A stretch of DNA of 64,000 bases from Ditylenchus dipsaci (GCA_004194705.1 SADC01000268.1:1-64000), one strand, 5' to 3'; counted from the stretch's first letter, positions 42,536 through 53,267 are shown. The notes: generated from the sequence alone by a model not told the origin. A program made the numbers and translations.

Positions 42536-43549
42536 GTGTCCGGAGAATATACGGGTACTGACCTGATTAATGACCTAATAAAGCGCCACTGCTTGAATAT
42601 CACATAGAAAAAACCTAAATGATTCAGATATAAGATCGAACGGTCGTTCAAGGCCTGAATACTGATCGATAAAAACAACAATAGATAAATACCTTAATGA
42701 AAATAAGATACCTAATGAGCCGTTTGTACCTGAAAGTTAATGATATAAGTCCGGCAGATGTTTACAGTAAATAGTATGCGGCTTATAATCACTTTCGCTA
42801 GGCAGCCTCTTGCATGAAGTTAACGTGCTCCGACAGTTATGTTACGAATGCCTAGCCATACTGTCATGGGCATGGAGCACGAAGGCACATAGAAAGGGAC
42901 ACTCTGACCACATGCTGCCCGACAAAGTCAGAGTTTCCAGCGTATCCGGCTTCACCATGAGTTTGATGCTACATTTATTGGTGACTTTGCGAGTGTATGC
43001 AGTCGCAGCATATCTTCAGAAAAGTAAAATTTGTACAGAAAAATTAAAATCTATCTCACTGAAGTACCTAAACACAAGTAATTAATATTGTTAGTGAGTT
43101 ACAAGCTGTAAAGTAAAAGGATGTTAGAGCCCACCAGAATCCTTTTGTTCAACTAGTTGATTCGTGCGCTTTGTAGTTTTGACGGTTCAGCTAAAGCTTA
43201 TGCAACGGCTTGAATACTACTGACTGTGATATTGATTAGTGTGTAAAAGGTCTGAACGTGTTTATTCTCCATGAAATATGGGTCAGAGGCAGTAAAAACC
43301 AGCAAAACATAGGCGATTTTTGCCGAAACTTGAAAAACGGCAAAAAAGCGGCAAATGAATTAAAAAACGGCAAAAAATTACTCGAGAAATTTTGCCGTTT
43401 TTTGCCGTTCTTTAAAAAAAAACGAAACGCCAAGGAAATTTTGCCGTTTTCTTGTCGTTTTGCCGTTTTTCCTTACCATGCTTGAAACTAAGAACAGATA
43501 CCAATCCCGATTAAGTCTTTTGACGTGTTTGACACGCCGTGAAGCAAAC

Positions 43550-44348
43550 TAGAGCTGACGACTCCGATTTGCGATTATTTTGAGTTCATCTACTTTTTAG
43601 CTAACTTTCCTGAGCCAGAGATCAATTTTCATAACACTGTTCAACAACTTTTAACGCTTTACAAAATAGCATTATTGGATTTTCGTAGTTCAATATTTCA
43701 TCTCCGAAAAACAGCTTCTCAAAAATAATCGCGAAGGGTTTTCCATTTTTGAGCTTGCAATTTTTTAAGGGTTTTTTTTCGTAATAGTTTTGATATGATT
43801 TTGACTAAATTTATATGCTGAAATGTTCAATTAAGCTCAATTAAAGTTAACTGAGGAACGTAAAGTTTGTTTAACCATACGTTCTCATCATCTCGTCAAA
43901 TTAAGCCGAAACATGACAGAAATAACAATCAAAAAAATAATTACACGTCATGTTTCGGCTCAATTTCGACGATGATGATGAAAACGTGTAGTGAAACAAA
44001 CTTCACACTCCTAAGCTAACTTTAATTTAGCTAGATTTTGGTAAATGACATTTAGTCAAAATTATATCAAAATTATTACGAAAAAAATCCCTCAAAAATA
44101 ATTGCAAAATAATCGCAATCCCAAAAATAAAAAACCCCTTTGCGATTAATTTTTGAGAAGCTGTTTTTTTGAGAGGGGCTGTTTTTCGGAGATGAAAAAT
44201 TGAACTACGAAAATCCAATAATGCCATTTTGTTTAAGCGTTAAAATTTGTTAAAGAGATGTCTTATGAAATTAAGCTCTGGCTTTAAAAAAGATGGCTAA
44301 AAAGTAGACTGATCTCAAAATAATCGCAAAACGGAGTAGTCAGCTCTA
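43550..44348. mobile_element. hAT-type foldback, complete copy
   Basis: TAGAGCTGACGACTCCG and CGGAGTAGTCAGCTCTA are the ends. The arms (TTTTGCGATTATTTTGAG; CATCTCCGAAAAACAGCTTC and complements) are about 300 bp. The centre has the CGTCATGTTTCGGCT/AGCCGAAACATGAC palindrome. The same TAGAGCTGACGA terminus bounds the hAT transposase fragment at 49,443-50,381. The 8-bp flanks (AAGCAAAC, CTATAAAC) match at only 4 positions. Confidence 0.65.
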
Positions 44349-44361
44349 CTATAAACTACTC

Positions 44362-44679
44362 TTAAGGGGCATGCTCGTCGCCGATGGAATATTTTGTAGG
44401 CGGGTACCAGCGAAATTAAAACGAGAATTTATTTGACGAAATTTCGGAAAAGTCGAGGAAAAATCATACCTCCAGTGGGAAACGAACCTACGACAGACTT
44501 TAACAGTCCGCCGTTGCTTCACCACTAGACCACCAACGCTATTAAATAATGGCAGTGTTTTCGATTACTTATTCCCCGTCCAATACTCAACAAAAATGTT
44601 TTTGAAAATATTTCTTTTTTGAATTCACCTGGTACCCGCCTTTTGAAATATTCCATCGGTGGCGAGCATGCCGATTTAA
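44362..44679. mobile_element. tRNA-carrying inverted-repeat element, copy T3 (complete)
   Basis: TTAAGGGGCATGCTCGTCGC and GGTGGCGAGCATGCCGATTT are the ends, followed inward by GGCGGGTACCAG and CTGGTACCCGCC. At about 318 bp this is the only uninterrupted copy. ACTACTC occurs just outside both ends (44,354-44,360 and 44,683-44,689) and may be a target duplication. Confidence 0.7.
44468..44546 (-). tRNA. tRNA-like sequence inside T3 (probably not functional)
   Basis: On the minus strand the A box (TGGTCTAGTGG) and a B box weakened to GGTTCGTTTCC remain, and the loop has changed to CTGTTAAAG. It is more decayed than in T1 and T2. Confidence 0.45.
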
Positions 44680-44689
44680 ATGACTACTC

Positions 44690-45477
44690 CCAGTCGAATT
44701 TCGAATTCCTCGCGAGACAAGAAAGATTTGAATTCGGACTGACTCAAATTCTCGGATTTTTCTATCACGGGTACCTCACTTCATTCAAATAACAAACATT
44801 TTTGTTGGTCCAACATAAAGTTCTTGTTTTACTCAGGCCTTTTAGCTAAGAAAGATGGCTTTCAACTTAATATTTATTTGCTTTGGTGTAATTGTGAAAG
44901 TAAAAATGCAAACAATTAGATAGACCCGCCCTTTTTGCAATGATTTTTAACATATTTTTTTCAGTGAAACGAAGTGTTTTTAATAACTGACCGTTTAGCA
45001 TTGCACAGCTCTTTTCTTTTAAGAACTCTCAAAAAGATGAGAACACTGAATTTCGGATATTATTAGTGCTACAAAAATACAATACCAACTTTCCTCAAGA
45101 TTTCTTTCTTCGAATACTTTGGCAAATCGACCGATCTATAAAAAAAATATTGACTCATGCAAAAAAAATATGCTCGCCTTCAGGAATTTGTACTCAACAA
45201 CATTTTCCATTTTGGAAAATATAATCGCCTCGTAGATAATGCTTTGGTCTTCACCCGTGGATTTCATGCGCATTTCTAGTCGATACATGAGTTTATTTCT
45301 CATCTTGTCATCCTTTTTTCTGTAATATGGAATATAATAATCAGTGCAAGGATATAAAAATGTACCATAAATTCTCTATTAAAAGCCCCCTCTCTAATAA
45401 AAGGATCCCTCGACTTTGACGGCTCATATATCAGCCAAGAGTAAATATTTTGCAAAGCTGTTTATCGTGCATTCTTA
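44690..45477. other. No gene recognised
   Basis: AT-rich sequence. At 45,375-45,470 there is a piece of the CCGTATT-family interior (CTCTAATAAAAGGATCCCTC, GAGTAAATATTTTGCAAAGC) without its ends. Confidence 0.4.
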
Positions 45478-45568
45478 AAGGGCATGCCAGCACGTTACAC
45501 GTGCGATTTCAAATTTTTCAAAAGTGGGGACCAGGTATATTCAAACAAGAACTTTTTTAAATGCAAAT

Positions 45569-46283
45569 TTTGAACGCTACTTGCATATACCCCGCCCACC
45601 CCCCCCCCCAACCAAGTTTTTTTTAAAAGTGTTTAAAACACCCAATATCGACTCAAAATTGCCTCAGAAGTTCAAAAAAGACATTATTTTTGGGTTCTGG
45701 TCAATATAAAATTGAATTTTGGGCACTTTTGAATTTCGACTTTTTACCTGTTTTATCATGTTTTGGTCACTGGAGCTGGGCAAAAATAGTCCCTAAATGC
45801 ATTTTTGATCAGAAGTCTTGCTTGGAATTATGTCTAAGGTATGTGAGTGCGCGCATCTCTAACCAACCAAGCCCCTGCGCTCCCGAAGAAGGCGCAGGGG
45901 GCTTGGTGCTTGGGTTGAGATGCGCACACCCACATACCTTAGACACAACACTCGAAAGTGACTCTGGATGCATAAAATGTATGCATACCAGAGTTTATTT
46001 ATGCGGTAGGCCCAGTCAACAAAACTATGTTCAACATCTTCCTTTTTGTTAGAAATTGGCCCATTTTGGTCTGTTTCCACCCTAATACAGCCTTAAATCT
46101 CTTTCGAAAATGGTCAAAATGGGTACTTTTTGGTGGTCCAGAAACTCGATTTTTTATTTACCAGAACAAAAATAATGTCTTTTTCGAGCTTCTGAGGTGA
46201 TTTTAGGTCGATATAGGGTGTTTGGGAACATTTTAAAAAAGTTGATTTTGGGGGGGAGGGGGTATATGCAAGTAACGCCAAAT
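45569..46283. mobile_element. C-tract foldback with the core module
   Basis: GAACGCTACTTGCATATACC plus C tract mirrors a G tract plus GGTATATGCAAGTAACGCC. The arms share GTGTTTAAAACACCCAATAT and complement. The loop contains AGATGCGCACACCCACATAC. The tandem duplication starts inside its right arm at about 46,188. Confidence 0.7.
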
Positions 46284-46309
46284 TTTGTTATTTCATATAA
46301 AAATGTGTA

Positions 46310-46382
46310 CACCATTGTGGCACTAAACCCGGCCACGTTCGGACTACGTCAGCACTCTACCACTGAGCTACCCTTTGTGTTT
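46310..46382 (-). tRNA. tRNA-like sequence, second family
   Basis: On the minus strand GGGTAGCTCAGTGGTAGAG is a near-perfect tRNA D arm with A box. The B box is decayed to GGGTTTAGTGCC, and ACGT/ACGT could close a loop with TCC. The duplicate at 54,843-54,913 is identical over most of its length. It is probably a tRNA-derived repeat. Confidence 0.45.
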
Positions 46383-46692
46383 TGCATTACTTTTTAATAA
46401 AATACTAATAAAATATACCCCACCCAAAAAAACTACTGGTATACATCCTCCCCAATAATTTTTGGAGGGCACCTGAAACTACCATTTTTAAAGGAAAATT
46501 GTGCAAAAGCCTTGTTAGTAATGACCAGGCTCTGAGCCTAACCCGAAGCCTACGGGCCTAAGCCTAAGACTGAATTATTGGGTGGAGTATATTCCAGTAG
46601 CGTTTTTTTTGGGTGGTGTATATTTCCAGTGGCGCCACAAATTTGCATTTAAAAATAATTCTCGTTAAATACCTGGTACCCGCATTTTGCGA

Positions 46693-47042
46693 ATTAGAAA
46701 TATAAGGCGAAAAATTATTTCTTGATTATATTTTAATCACTTTATATTTTAAAAATAATATCGTGCAATTTGTAATGAAAAAAACTGCAGCGCACGCCGC
46801 AAATTTGGGCCGAAAACATCAAAACGCAACAGCGTACGCGAATTTTTGAAAACAGCGCATATCGCAGCGCAACCACCGATGGCCGAAAAACATCGCAGCG
46901 CAACATCGCAAAATGCAAACCGATACTCTACCCACATCATGGTTTTCCTTAGCTGAGCTTCAGGTTATGGGTCATTCTTAAAAATTTTGTTGGCTTTCAG
47001 AGCTGGAAAGCCAGATTTATAAGAAAGCTGGGTATGCTCTAA
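46693..47042. mobile_element. 350-bp insertion present only in copy 1
   Basis: Copy 2 reads GCGAATTAGAATTTGCCC at the matching point (about 55,222). Copy 1 has about 350 bp between GCGAATTAG and AATTTGCCC. The inserted block includes GCAGCGCACGCCGCAAATTT and related GCAGCGCA words. No clear terminal repeats were identified, so it could also be a deletion in copy 2. Confidence 0.5.
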
Positions 47043-47469
47043 AAATTTGCCCATGTGACCCGCTGGTATGCCTCTTTAGCTCCAACATGTTCTACCGATT
47101 TCACTTATTATATTTTGAAAAATAGAAAGCCCGAGCCTTTTAATAGAGAATGTACAGTGTATTTTTTGGTGCAAATCGGATCTTTTTCAATGCGATTTTT
47201 TTTTAAATTAAAAAAACAATCAGATTTGCACCAAAAAATCCATATCCTATTAAAAAGGTAAAAAAGGATACCCCAAGTAAGCCACAAGTTTGCTTTCGCT
47301 AAATTTTTATAAAATATACAAATTGAATTCGAAAAACATCACTGACCATGTGTAACGTGATGTGGAAGTACCGATTACAGTGAATGAATGAGGAGACTCG
47401 CCGAATTCTCCTTTCCAAATGCTAGGTTATATGGAATGTCGCTTTCATCTAGGCATCATAAAAAATATT

Positions 47470-48195
47470 GACGCTGCTATGATATAACCACCCCACCCCC
47501 CCCCCCCATAAAAAGCTACTTTGATATACCATCTCCTTCAAAACTCGGACCTGATTTCACATGAGGCCGACGTCGAAAAATTGGCGTCGGGCGCACCACC
47601 GGGTGCCGGTCTTTTGTGAAAAGCGGCGCCGGGAGTCGAAAATCGGCGCCGCCGTTGTCGCCTTTGTTGTAAATAATTGGTGCCGGCGCCATGACAGAAA
47701 AGTGGGCGCCGTGGCGAAAAATGCGGAAAGATTGGCGCCGGGCGCCGAGTGACTCACAAAGAGGAAGTAGCTACGCAAATTTTTTTATTTTATATTAAAT
47801 TCAATTCTTTTTAATCTTAAAATATAGAATTTAAAAGAAAATGGAGCTGTCTGAGTCCCAAAGACTGAAAAAGCTGAAAAAATCAGTACAAAACACGGTT
47901 TAGAAACAACTGAAAAGGGTTTTTCTATATATAAAACAGATATAAAAAGGCACTGAAAAAAGCGTGCTAAGCGCCGGTGTCCAATTTTAAAAAATAGTTC
48001 GAGCGAACTCGGCGCTGGCGCCCGTCCAAGTATAGGTATATCAAAAAAGGTCCGAGGATTGGGGATGGGGGAGGAAAGATTGTGGAACATAAACTTCAGT
48101 ATATAAAATAAGTTATTTGGTTGATTGGGGTGGGGGGGAGGTGGAATGGTTGGGGTTGGGGCCGGTGCTATTAATACCAAAGTAGCGCCAAAATA
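47470..48195. mobile_element. C-tract element with GGCGCC-rich core
   Basis: The left end (TTGACGCTGCTATGATATAA plus C tract) and right end (GGTATTAATAGC complement; ACCAAAGTAGCGCCAAAA) are alike. The core (47,565-47,755) is full of GGCGCC. It is copied at about 55,655-56,295 with a shortened core. Apparent proteins here are frame accidents of the GC-rich core. Confidence 0.55.
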
Positions 48196-48446
48196 ATTTT
48201 CTCAAAAACACTTTCGCTCACCAAATTGATCTCAAATGGTTCTTCGGCGTCAATATAATAGTCTTTGTAGCAGAAAGTTCCATATTGCTATTATTATTAA
48301 GGTGATAGAGACCGACAAAAACTTTTTCACCAAACAAATAACCAAAGCTTATCAAAAAAATTTTTAATAAAATGCCAGAAACTAGATAAGATATCATTTA
48401 AACATGATAAATAAATTTCTTTTTCACCTTTTAGGCTGGAACATAC

Positions 48447-48618
48447 CGTATTTCTTCTAATAGCAGCCCATGGGCTACTATTTTTCAACCCCCCTCCTAG
48501 GTGGGGGGGGAGGTAGCTACTGTTAGAGGGGTGCAAAATCAGCCTAAGTAGGCAGATTTTCAGGGGGTTTTTCAACCCTCCTCGTAGGCGAGTGGCTACT
48601 ATTAGAGGAAAAACAGTA
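48447..48618. mobile_element. CCGTATTT-family MITE, duplicated
   Basis: CCGTATTTCTTCTAATAGCA after TA mirrors CTACTATTAGAGGAAAAACAG before TA. The inner TTTTCAACCC and GTAGCTACTGTTAGAGG repeat the theme. The duplicate is at about 56,549-56,718. Confidence 0.6.
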
Positions 48619-48865
48619 CTTGCTTAATTATGTGGCACGAAGAAGTTTAAGTAAGTTTCAAAGTAAAAAGCTTCCATCTTTTTGTCCATCATTTTATGGC
48701 TTTTGCAAAACTATTTCTAAATAAAAATAATGAATTTGACAAACTTCAAGTTTTTCAAACTGAGTAACCAACTTTAGATGACTATATCTCAGTGACCTAA
48801 TCACTAGAATTTCCGCTTAATTTATCATTATATTTTTCCATAAAATTAAAACAAATAAGGTTTTT

Positions 48866-49107
48866 TGACCCTACTATAGAATACCCCCCCCCCAAAAATC
48901 CGACCTTTTAAAAACATAAGTAAAAGTACCCAAATATATGTCCCAGACCCCGGAAAATGTGCGCAAACTCTTCATTAGTCACAACTTCCGTACGCTCGCC
49001 TACCCCCAAGCCTAAGGGCTAAGCCTAAACTTGTAGTTTGCAAGGGTAGTTACAGCGATTTTATAAGGTCGGATTTTTTTGGGGGGGGGGAGGTTATTCT
49101 ATAGTAG
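48866..49107. mobile_element. C-tract MITE present only in copy 1
   Basis: TTGACCCTACTATAGAATACC plus C tract mirrors a G tract plus TTATTCTATAGTAGCGCCGG. The duplicate copy reads AAGGTTTTAAGTCATAAA with no element (about 56,958), a clean empty site. A second full copy lies inverted at 22,459-22,708. Confidence 0.85.
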
Positions 49108-49207
49108 CGCCGGTTTTTTTAAGTCATAAAAAAATCCGCGTCCCGACAAACGAAAAAAAACGCTTTAGTGAATATAGAAAAAAAATTCACTTAATCATAT
49201 ATATCTA

Positions 49208-49439
49208 CAGGGTGTGTCATAATTACGCGCATTTTTTTCAAACAAAGTTTTTGTGGCGTTGGGCTTTTTTATAAATTTTATAACCCTATTTCAAAAGTTG
49301 ACCACTCATTTTGTACCTATGAATGTCAGCTACAAAATGAATGGTTGACTTTAAAAAAATGTTAATAAAATTTATAGAAAAAACCCAATGCCACAAAAAC
49401 TTTATTTGAAAAAAGTGCGCGTAATTCTGACACACCCTG
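49208..49439. mobile_element. 232-bp TA MITE present only in copy 1
   Basis: CAGGGTGTGTCATAATTACG and CGTAATTCTGACACACCCTG are the ends, flanked by TA (49,206-49,207; 49,440-49,441). Copy 2 has ATATCTACTAGAGCTG at this site, so removing the element and one TA restores it exactly. The stem shares TTTGTGGCGTTG with the MITE at 1,654-1,877. Confidence 0.95.
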
Positions 49440-49599
49440 TACTAGAGCTGACGATTTGGCTTGTTGCGATATATTTTTGCGATATTTTTGTTCACGATCA
49501 AATGCGATATGCGATATACGATATATCCAAAATGATGATGCGATATATCGCTGCGATATGCGATATTTTCCCACAGAAGTGAGCAAAGCCTTAAAAAAA

Positions 49600-49628
49600 T
49601 TCTGCGGCGGCCAAGCCGCCGCAGAATT
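49600..49628. other. GC-rich perfect hairpin
   Basis: ATTCTGCGGCGGC and GCCGCCGCAGAAT enclose a 3-base loop. It is retained in the duplicate (57,204-57,232). It lies about 110 bp downstream of the transposase stop codon; its role is unknown. Confidence 0.7.
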
Positions 49629-49737
49629 ACTATTTATTTGTGACTAATCAAGCAGACTAACTCCAATGAACAATTTTATTTAACATTATTTTTCACATTT
49701 CCACGTTGCATCCATCATCATCCTCACATAACATCAC

Positions 49738-50126
49738 CTAATACTTAAAATTCAATTCTTTCAGATTCTTGTTCAAAAATAGCAACATCTCCGCATTCTG
49801 CGGATCCAAACACGAGCGCCTGTAGTCATAGATATCCCGAGCAAGCGAAAAGAGTTGCTCACTTGGCTGACTTGTCGCAGGAGCTGAGAGGAAACGACGG
49901 GCCACCGCGGATAAGATTGGATAACTTTTTGCATTCTTCTAAAAGAACAAAAATAGAAATGATGTTAAAGCAAATTGATTCATTCCAAATATACCTTCCA
50001 CCAGTTCAATGAATCTCTCCTCCGTATTAATTCGCTTCTGCCGCCATATGCCTTCAGTTCGAATATCACATCCGCTGAGTCTTCTTCTTCGGCGCTTTCG
50101 ACAATAGAAATAACAATGCGGCGACA
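49738..50126 (-). pseudogene. hAT transposase C-terminal part
   Basis: Two exons: 49,995-50,126 ends DSLNWWK at AAG|GTATAT; 49,738-49,938 follows TTCTTTTAG and reads SYPILSAVARRFLSAPATS, QPSEQLFS, DPQNAEMLLFLNKN, then TAG. This is the hAT C-terminal dimerisation region, with the usual WW, the PATS-xPSE-xxFS block and NxEMLLFL. The splice keeps phase. The rest of the transposase, including its N-terminal zinc finger and DDE residues, is missing, so the fragment cannot transpose alone. Confidence 0.85.
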
Positions 50127-50739
50127 CTAGGCGAAGATTTCGCCAAAATTCGCTCAAAAACAAAAAAAATCGGCAAAAAATCGGGCGAAAATCTAAAATT
50201 TTCACAAAATCGTGTCAAATTTTAGGCGAAAAATGTCAAAATCGGCTTGCGATATATCTCACCCGATGCGATGCGATATTTTCAAAATGGCCGGTGCGAT
50301 ATTTGCGATCGATATTTTTGGCTAAAATTTGGTGCGATCGATCGATATTTGCGATGCGTATATCGATCGTCGTCAGCTCTAATATCTACTACTATTAGTC
50401 ACTATATTTCTCACGTTGTGTTACGCTGCGCATAAAACCTTAATTCTTAGAAATGTAAAACAATTACTTATTGCTTTCACAAATTGGCCGAAGATCAATT
50501 GGCCGAGGATTAATATGCGAGGATAAATCGGTCATGGATCAATTGTCCTGACTCCGAAAATTTTGACTCGATTTAACTGAGAGAGCCGCCGCAATTCTTA
50601 AGTTCCCCCATACTCCGATTTTTTTGAAAAAGTGACACGAAATCACTCGCCAAACTCATTTTTTCTGCACAGCAAGGTACTAGAAGCATTTCTGCACACT
50701 TTCTGAATAAAAAATAAATTTATCAAAAAATTTTAACCC

Positions 50740-51260
50740 ACCCCTTGGAGGTAGATGGTCTTTTTAGGTTACTTTTGACCAAATTTGAACCCTTTTTAAG
50801 CAAAATCCAGGTGAAAGTGCTAGACTTTGAACAGGTTTTTACTTTTGGGGCCTATCGCATAAATAAACTCTGGTATGCATATGTTTCATGCATCTAGAGT
50901 CATTTTCAAGTGATTTGTGTCTAGGGTATTTATAATTCCAAGCCCCTGCGACCCGAAGGGTGCGTAGGGGGCTTTGTTAGTTAGAGATGCGCGCACTCAC
51001 TTACCTTAAACATAATTCCGAGCAAGACTCTTGATCAAAAATGCATTCAGAGAGTTTTTTGCCCAGCTCCAGCAAGAAAAATGTGATAAATCACCCAAAA
51101 TGACCCTGAAATACCCGAAAAAGACCATCTACCCCCAAGGCGTGGGTGGCAATTTTTTTGATAAAATTTAACTTTTTTTATTCAGAAAGTGTTTAGAAAT
51201 GCTTCTCGTACCTTTTGTGCAAGAAAAATGAGTTTAGGGGGTGATTTTGGGTTACTTTTT
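50740..51260. mobile_element. Foldback with core module, duplicated
   Basis: CCTTGGAGGTAGATGGTCTT mirrors AAGACCATCTACCCCCAAGG; the outer CACGAAATCACTC...ATTTTTCTTGCAC pairs are also mirrored. The loop carries the core module. The duplicate (58,340-58,790) lacks about 95 bp of the loop's left half (CCTATCGCATAAATAAAC to TTCCAAGCCCC). Confidence 0.6.
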
Positions 51261-51497
51261 AAAAAAAAACACGAGTTTGGGGTGGAACTAAAGAAGTACC
51301 GAGCCGCCTTTAAAATAATAAATTTACTCAGAAAATCAGTATTTTAACGAGTAATTTTTCTTATGAATTTTTAGAGTTTGAAAAGTACGAAGAAGTAGGT
51401 GTGCTTGGAGACTTAATATGGAAAAAAAAATTAGGAGTAGGAGTGGGTGAACTTCAAATTGTCGACTAAAACAAGTTAGTTCAACTAACATATCTTC

Positions 51498-52836
51498 TGC
51501 TCTAACCAAAATTATTAGTCTAAACTACGTGAACAAACTATACGAACAGTTGTATGCTTCACATAGAATGTAAATACCGTATTTTCTCTAATAGGAGCAC
51601 CCGCTCTAATAAGCGCACCCCCTCAACTTTGAGGGTCTGGATCTCGGTGCAGAGTCAATATTTTGCAAAGCTTTTTTTTGCGTTTTCTTAACTCCCACGA
51701 GCTCTACCGATTCCACTTTTTAGATTTTTTATTTTTAGCCAAAATCCGAGATCGATTTCCAAATTTTCCAATTTTTTGAGAGATTGAGGCTGAGGGGGCT
51801 ATAGCCTCCCCCCGTCAGGTTTTCCGACAAAAAATTGTGCCGGCAATATTTACAACTCCAGCAGTGACAGTAGGCTCTTCTTCTTTCATTACCGCTAATT
51901 CAGAGTCGCTTTTTATTTAGGCTGGTTCCACTTTCTTTCCTGCGATTTCAGCCAATGAGAGGGCTCTATCATTTTTGAGGGTGATCATTCACAGCCCAAA
52001 TATTATATCAGATTTGCTTCCGCTTTTTGTTAGTTTGCAACTCTGCCCTTCTCCTTCTTCTTCGTCCTCCTCTGGCTGAATGGACAATTGAGGCGAATAA
52101 TAATTGAGTGATCAAAATCAACCTGATTTATCACGAATCTGGCCTTCCTAGAGCATTGATTTACATTTTTTGGGATTTACATCACTCTTTCAGCGGCGGA
52201 GAAACCCGAAAGCAGGCCGGAAATTAATTTTGTGTGAGTAGTCTCTACATATATGATCTGCAATCGTTCATCTTACGAAAACACGACTGATAGATCTCCA
52301 AAAAGGACAAAACTGGATTTTTTTTGCCTTTAAAAGACGGCTACAAAAGCAAAAAAAGATTTAAAGTGCGTTCATTTTCATCTTGAGAGAACGAAAATTC
52401 TGCTTACAGGAATTTTTAAACTAACTGAACAAAGTAAATAAGTGGTTGAGAAATGGCGATTTTTGAAAAAATTCTTCAAAAAATAAGTAGATAATGGAGT
52501 TCAGGGCAAATCTCGAGTTTTCTATGATTTTTTTTACTTGTCTAATCACATTTCTGTGTCTAGACTGACCCCCGAATTTGGCGTTAGAATCGGAGTATTT
52601 GACCTGAAAGCAACTCAAAAATCAAATTTTTCAAACAACTCATTCACATTGAGACATTTTATTTTTATTTTTTCACATCGTGATCCTAAAAAAGGCGCTA
52701 GGAGCTCGAGAGTTAGAGATGCGCGCACTCACACACCTTAGACATAATGCCGAGCAAGACTCTTGGTCGTAAAGTGCATTTAGAGCAAGGTTGAGATCTC
52801 AAAATTTTGAAAATAAGGACATTTGGGGTGTCTATT
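51498..52836. other. 1.3-kb block absent from copy 2
   Basis: Copy 2 passes from AACATATCTTCT directly to AGGGTGTCTATTTTATCC (about 59,000-59,020). The block includes a left half of a CCGTATTT-family element (51,588-51,800), a GC-richer segment (51,830-52,230) with no clear frame, and a fragment of the core module (GAGATGCGCGCACTCAC, 52,720). I could not tell insertion from deletion. Confidence 0.55.
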
Positions 52837-52987
52837 TTATCCAGTGCTTATTGCTTAAAAAATCAGACTTCGACGAGAAATCTATAAAGGTTAGCAAACT
52901 TAGAAGATTTTTTCTTATAACGTTCACGATCCAATGATTTGTAAAGACTTTGACTTGACGACTAATCGTAAGCATAAAAAATAAATT

Positions 52988-53232
52988 AACGTATTCCCTC
53001 TGATTATAGACTCCCTCCTGTTTAAAATCGTGTTCTTGGCATTGTGTTTTTGACTCGATTTTAGAAATTTTTCTTATGCAAGTTACCGTCTATTTTGAAG
53101 CTAGGGAGATAAGCAACAAAAATGGATGGAAATGCTCGAGAGAAGTTTTCAAAAAGAGGGTCAAAAACACAATGGCTTAAACACGATTTTTGAATTTAGG
53201 CGTGTCTATAATTAGAGGATGACGGTAGCTAT
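52988..53232. mobile_element. CCGTA-family MITE, duplicated
   Basis: CGTATTCCCTCTGATTATAG mirrors TGTCTATAATTAGAGGATGACGG; AAAATCGTGTTCTTGGCATT mirrors AATGGCTTAAACACGATTTT. The duplicate at about 59,173-59,417 has the fuller left end TACCGTATCCCCTCTG. Confidence 0.6.
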
Positions 53233-53267
53233 TTGTTTTGATTTTTTATAATTTAAATATCATTGCA

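Larger units (their letters stand above)
39617..43481. mobile_element. Mutator-like element with 1-kb terminal repeats
   Basis: The left arm (39,617 to about 40,612) and right arm (about 42,310 to 43,481) are inverted copies, from GCATGGTAGGGAAAAACGGC and its complement inward. They share AACATCTGCCGGACTTATAT, GGCCTTGAACGACCG and a TTTGCTCG array at the inner edge. The right arm holds about 400 extra bases (42,780-43,200). The unique middle carries a minus-strand transposase remnant with a DGTF motif. Arms this long plus DGTF indicate a Mutator-like element. No target duplication could be matched. Confidence 0.65.
45478..47085. mobile_element. GGCATACCAGC inverted-repeat element holding others
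   Basis: Left arm AAAGGGCATGCCAGCACGTT then GGACCAGGTATATTCAAAC; right arm CTCGTTAAATACCTGGTACC then CCATGTGACCCGCTGGTATGCC. Between them sit the C-tract element (45,569-46,283), a tRNA-like block (46,310-46,380) and, within the right arm, a 350-bp insertion (46,693-47,042) absent from the duplicate copy. Confidence 0.5.
49443..50381. mobile_element. hAT element, copy 1, 939 bp
   Basis: Ends TAGAGCTGACGA and TCGTCAGCTCTA. The right flank is ATATCTAC (50,382-50,389). The left ATATCTAC duplication is split by the MITE at 49,208. CGATATATCG-type words fill the subterminal regions, as in many hAT elements. It carries the 3' end of a hAT transposase gene on the minus strand. Confidence 0.85.

Noticed and set aside
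40241..42681. Open frames in the two TTTGCTCG arrays
   Set aside because: The same short repeat is open in several frames on both strands, with repeated peptides such as REQIL and ICS; this is a product of the repeat.
42810..43085. 91-codon plus-strand frame in the Mutator-like right arm
   Set aside because: The opposite strand is open as well, no motif is recognisable and no splice sites fit. It is listed only as a possible captured fragment.
47557..47778. GC-rich overlapping frames on both strands
   Set aside because: They come from the GGCGCC-rich core of a transposable element. The duplicate core is shorter and disrupts the frames.
51830..52240. Possible promoter or exon in a GC-richer segment
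   Set aside because: No sustained frame, CpG island or splice pattern could be established.
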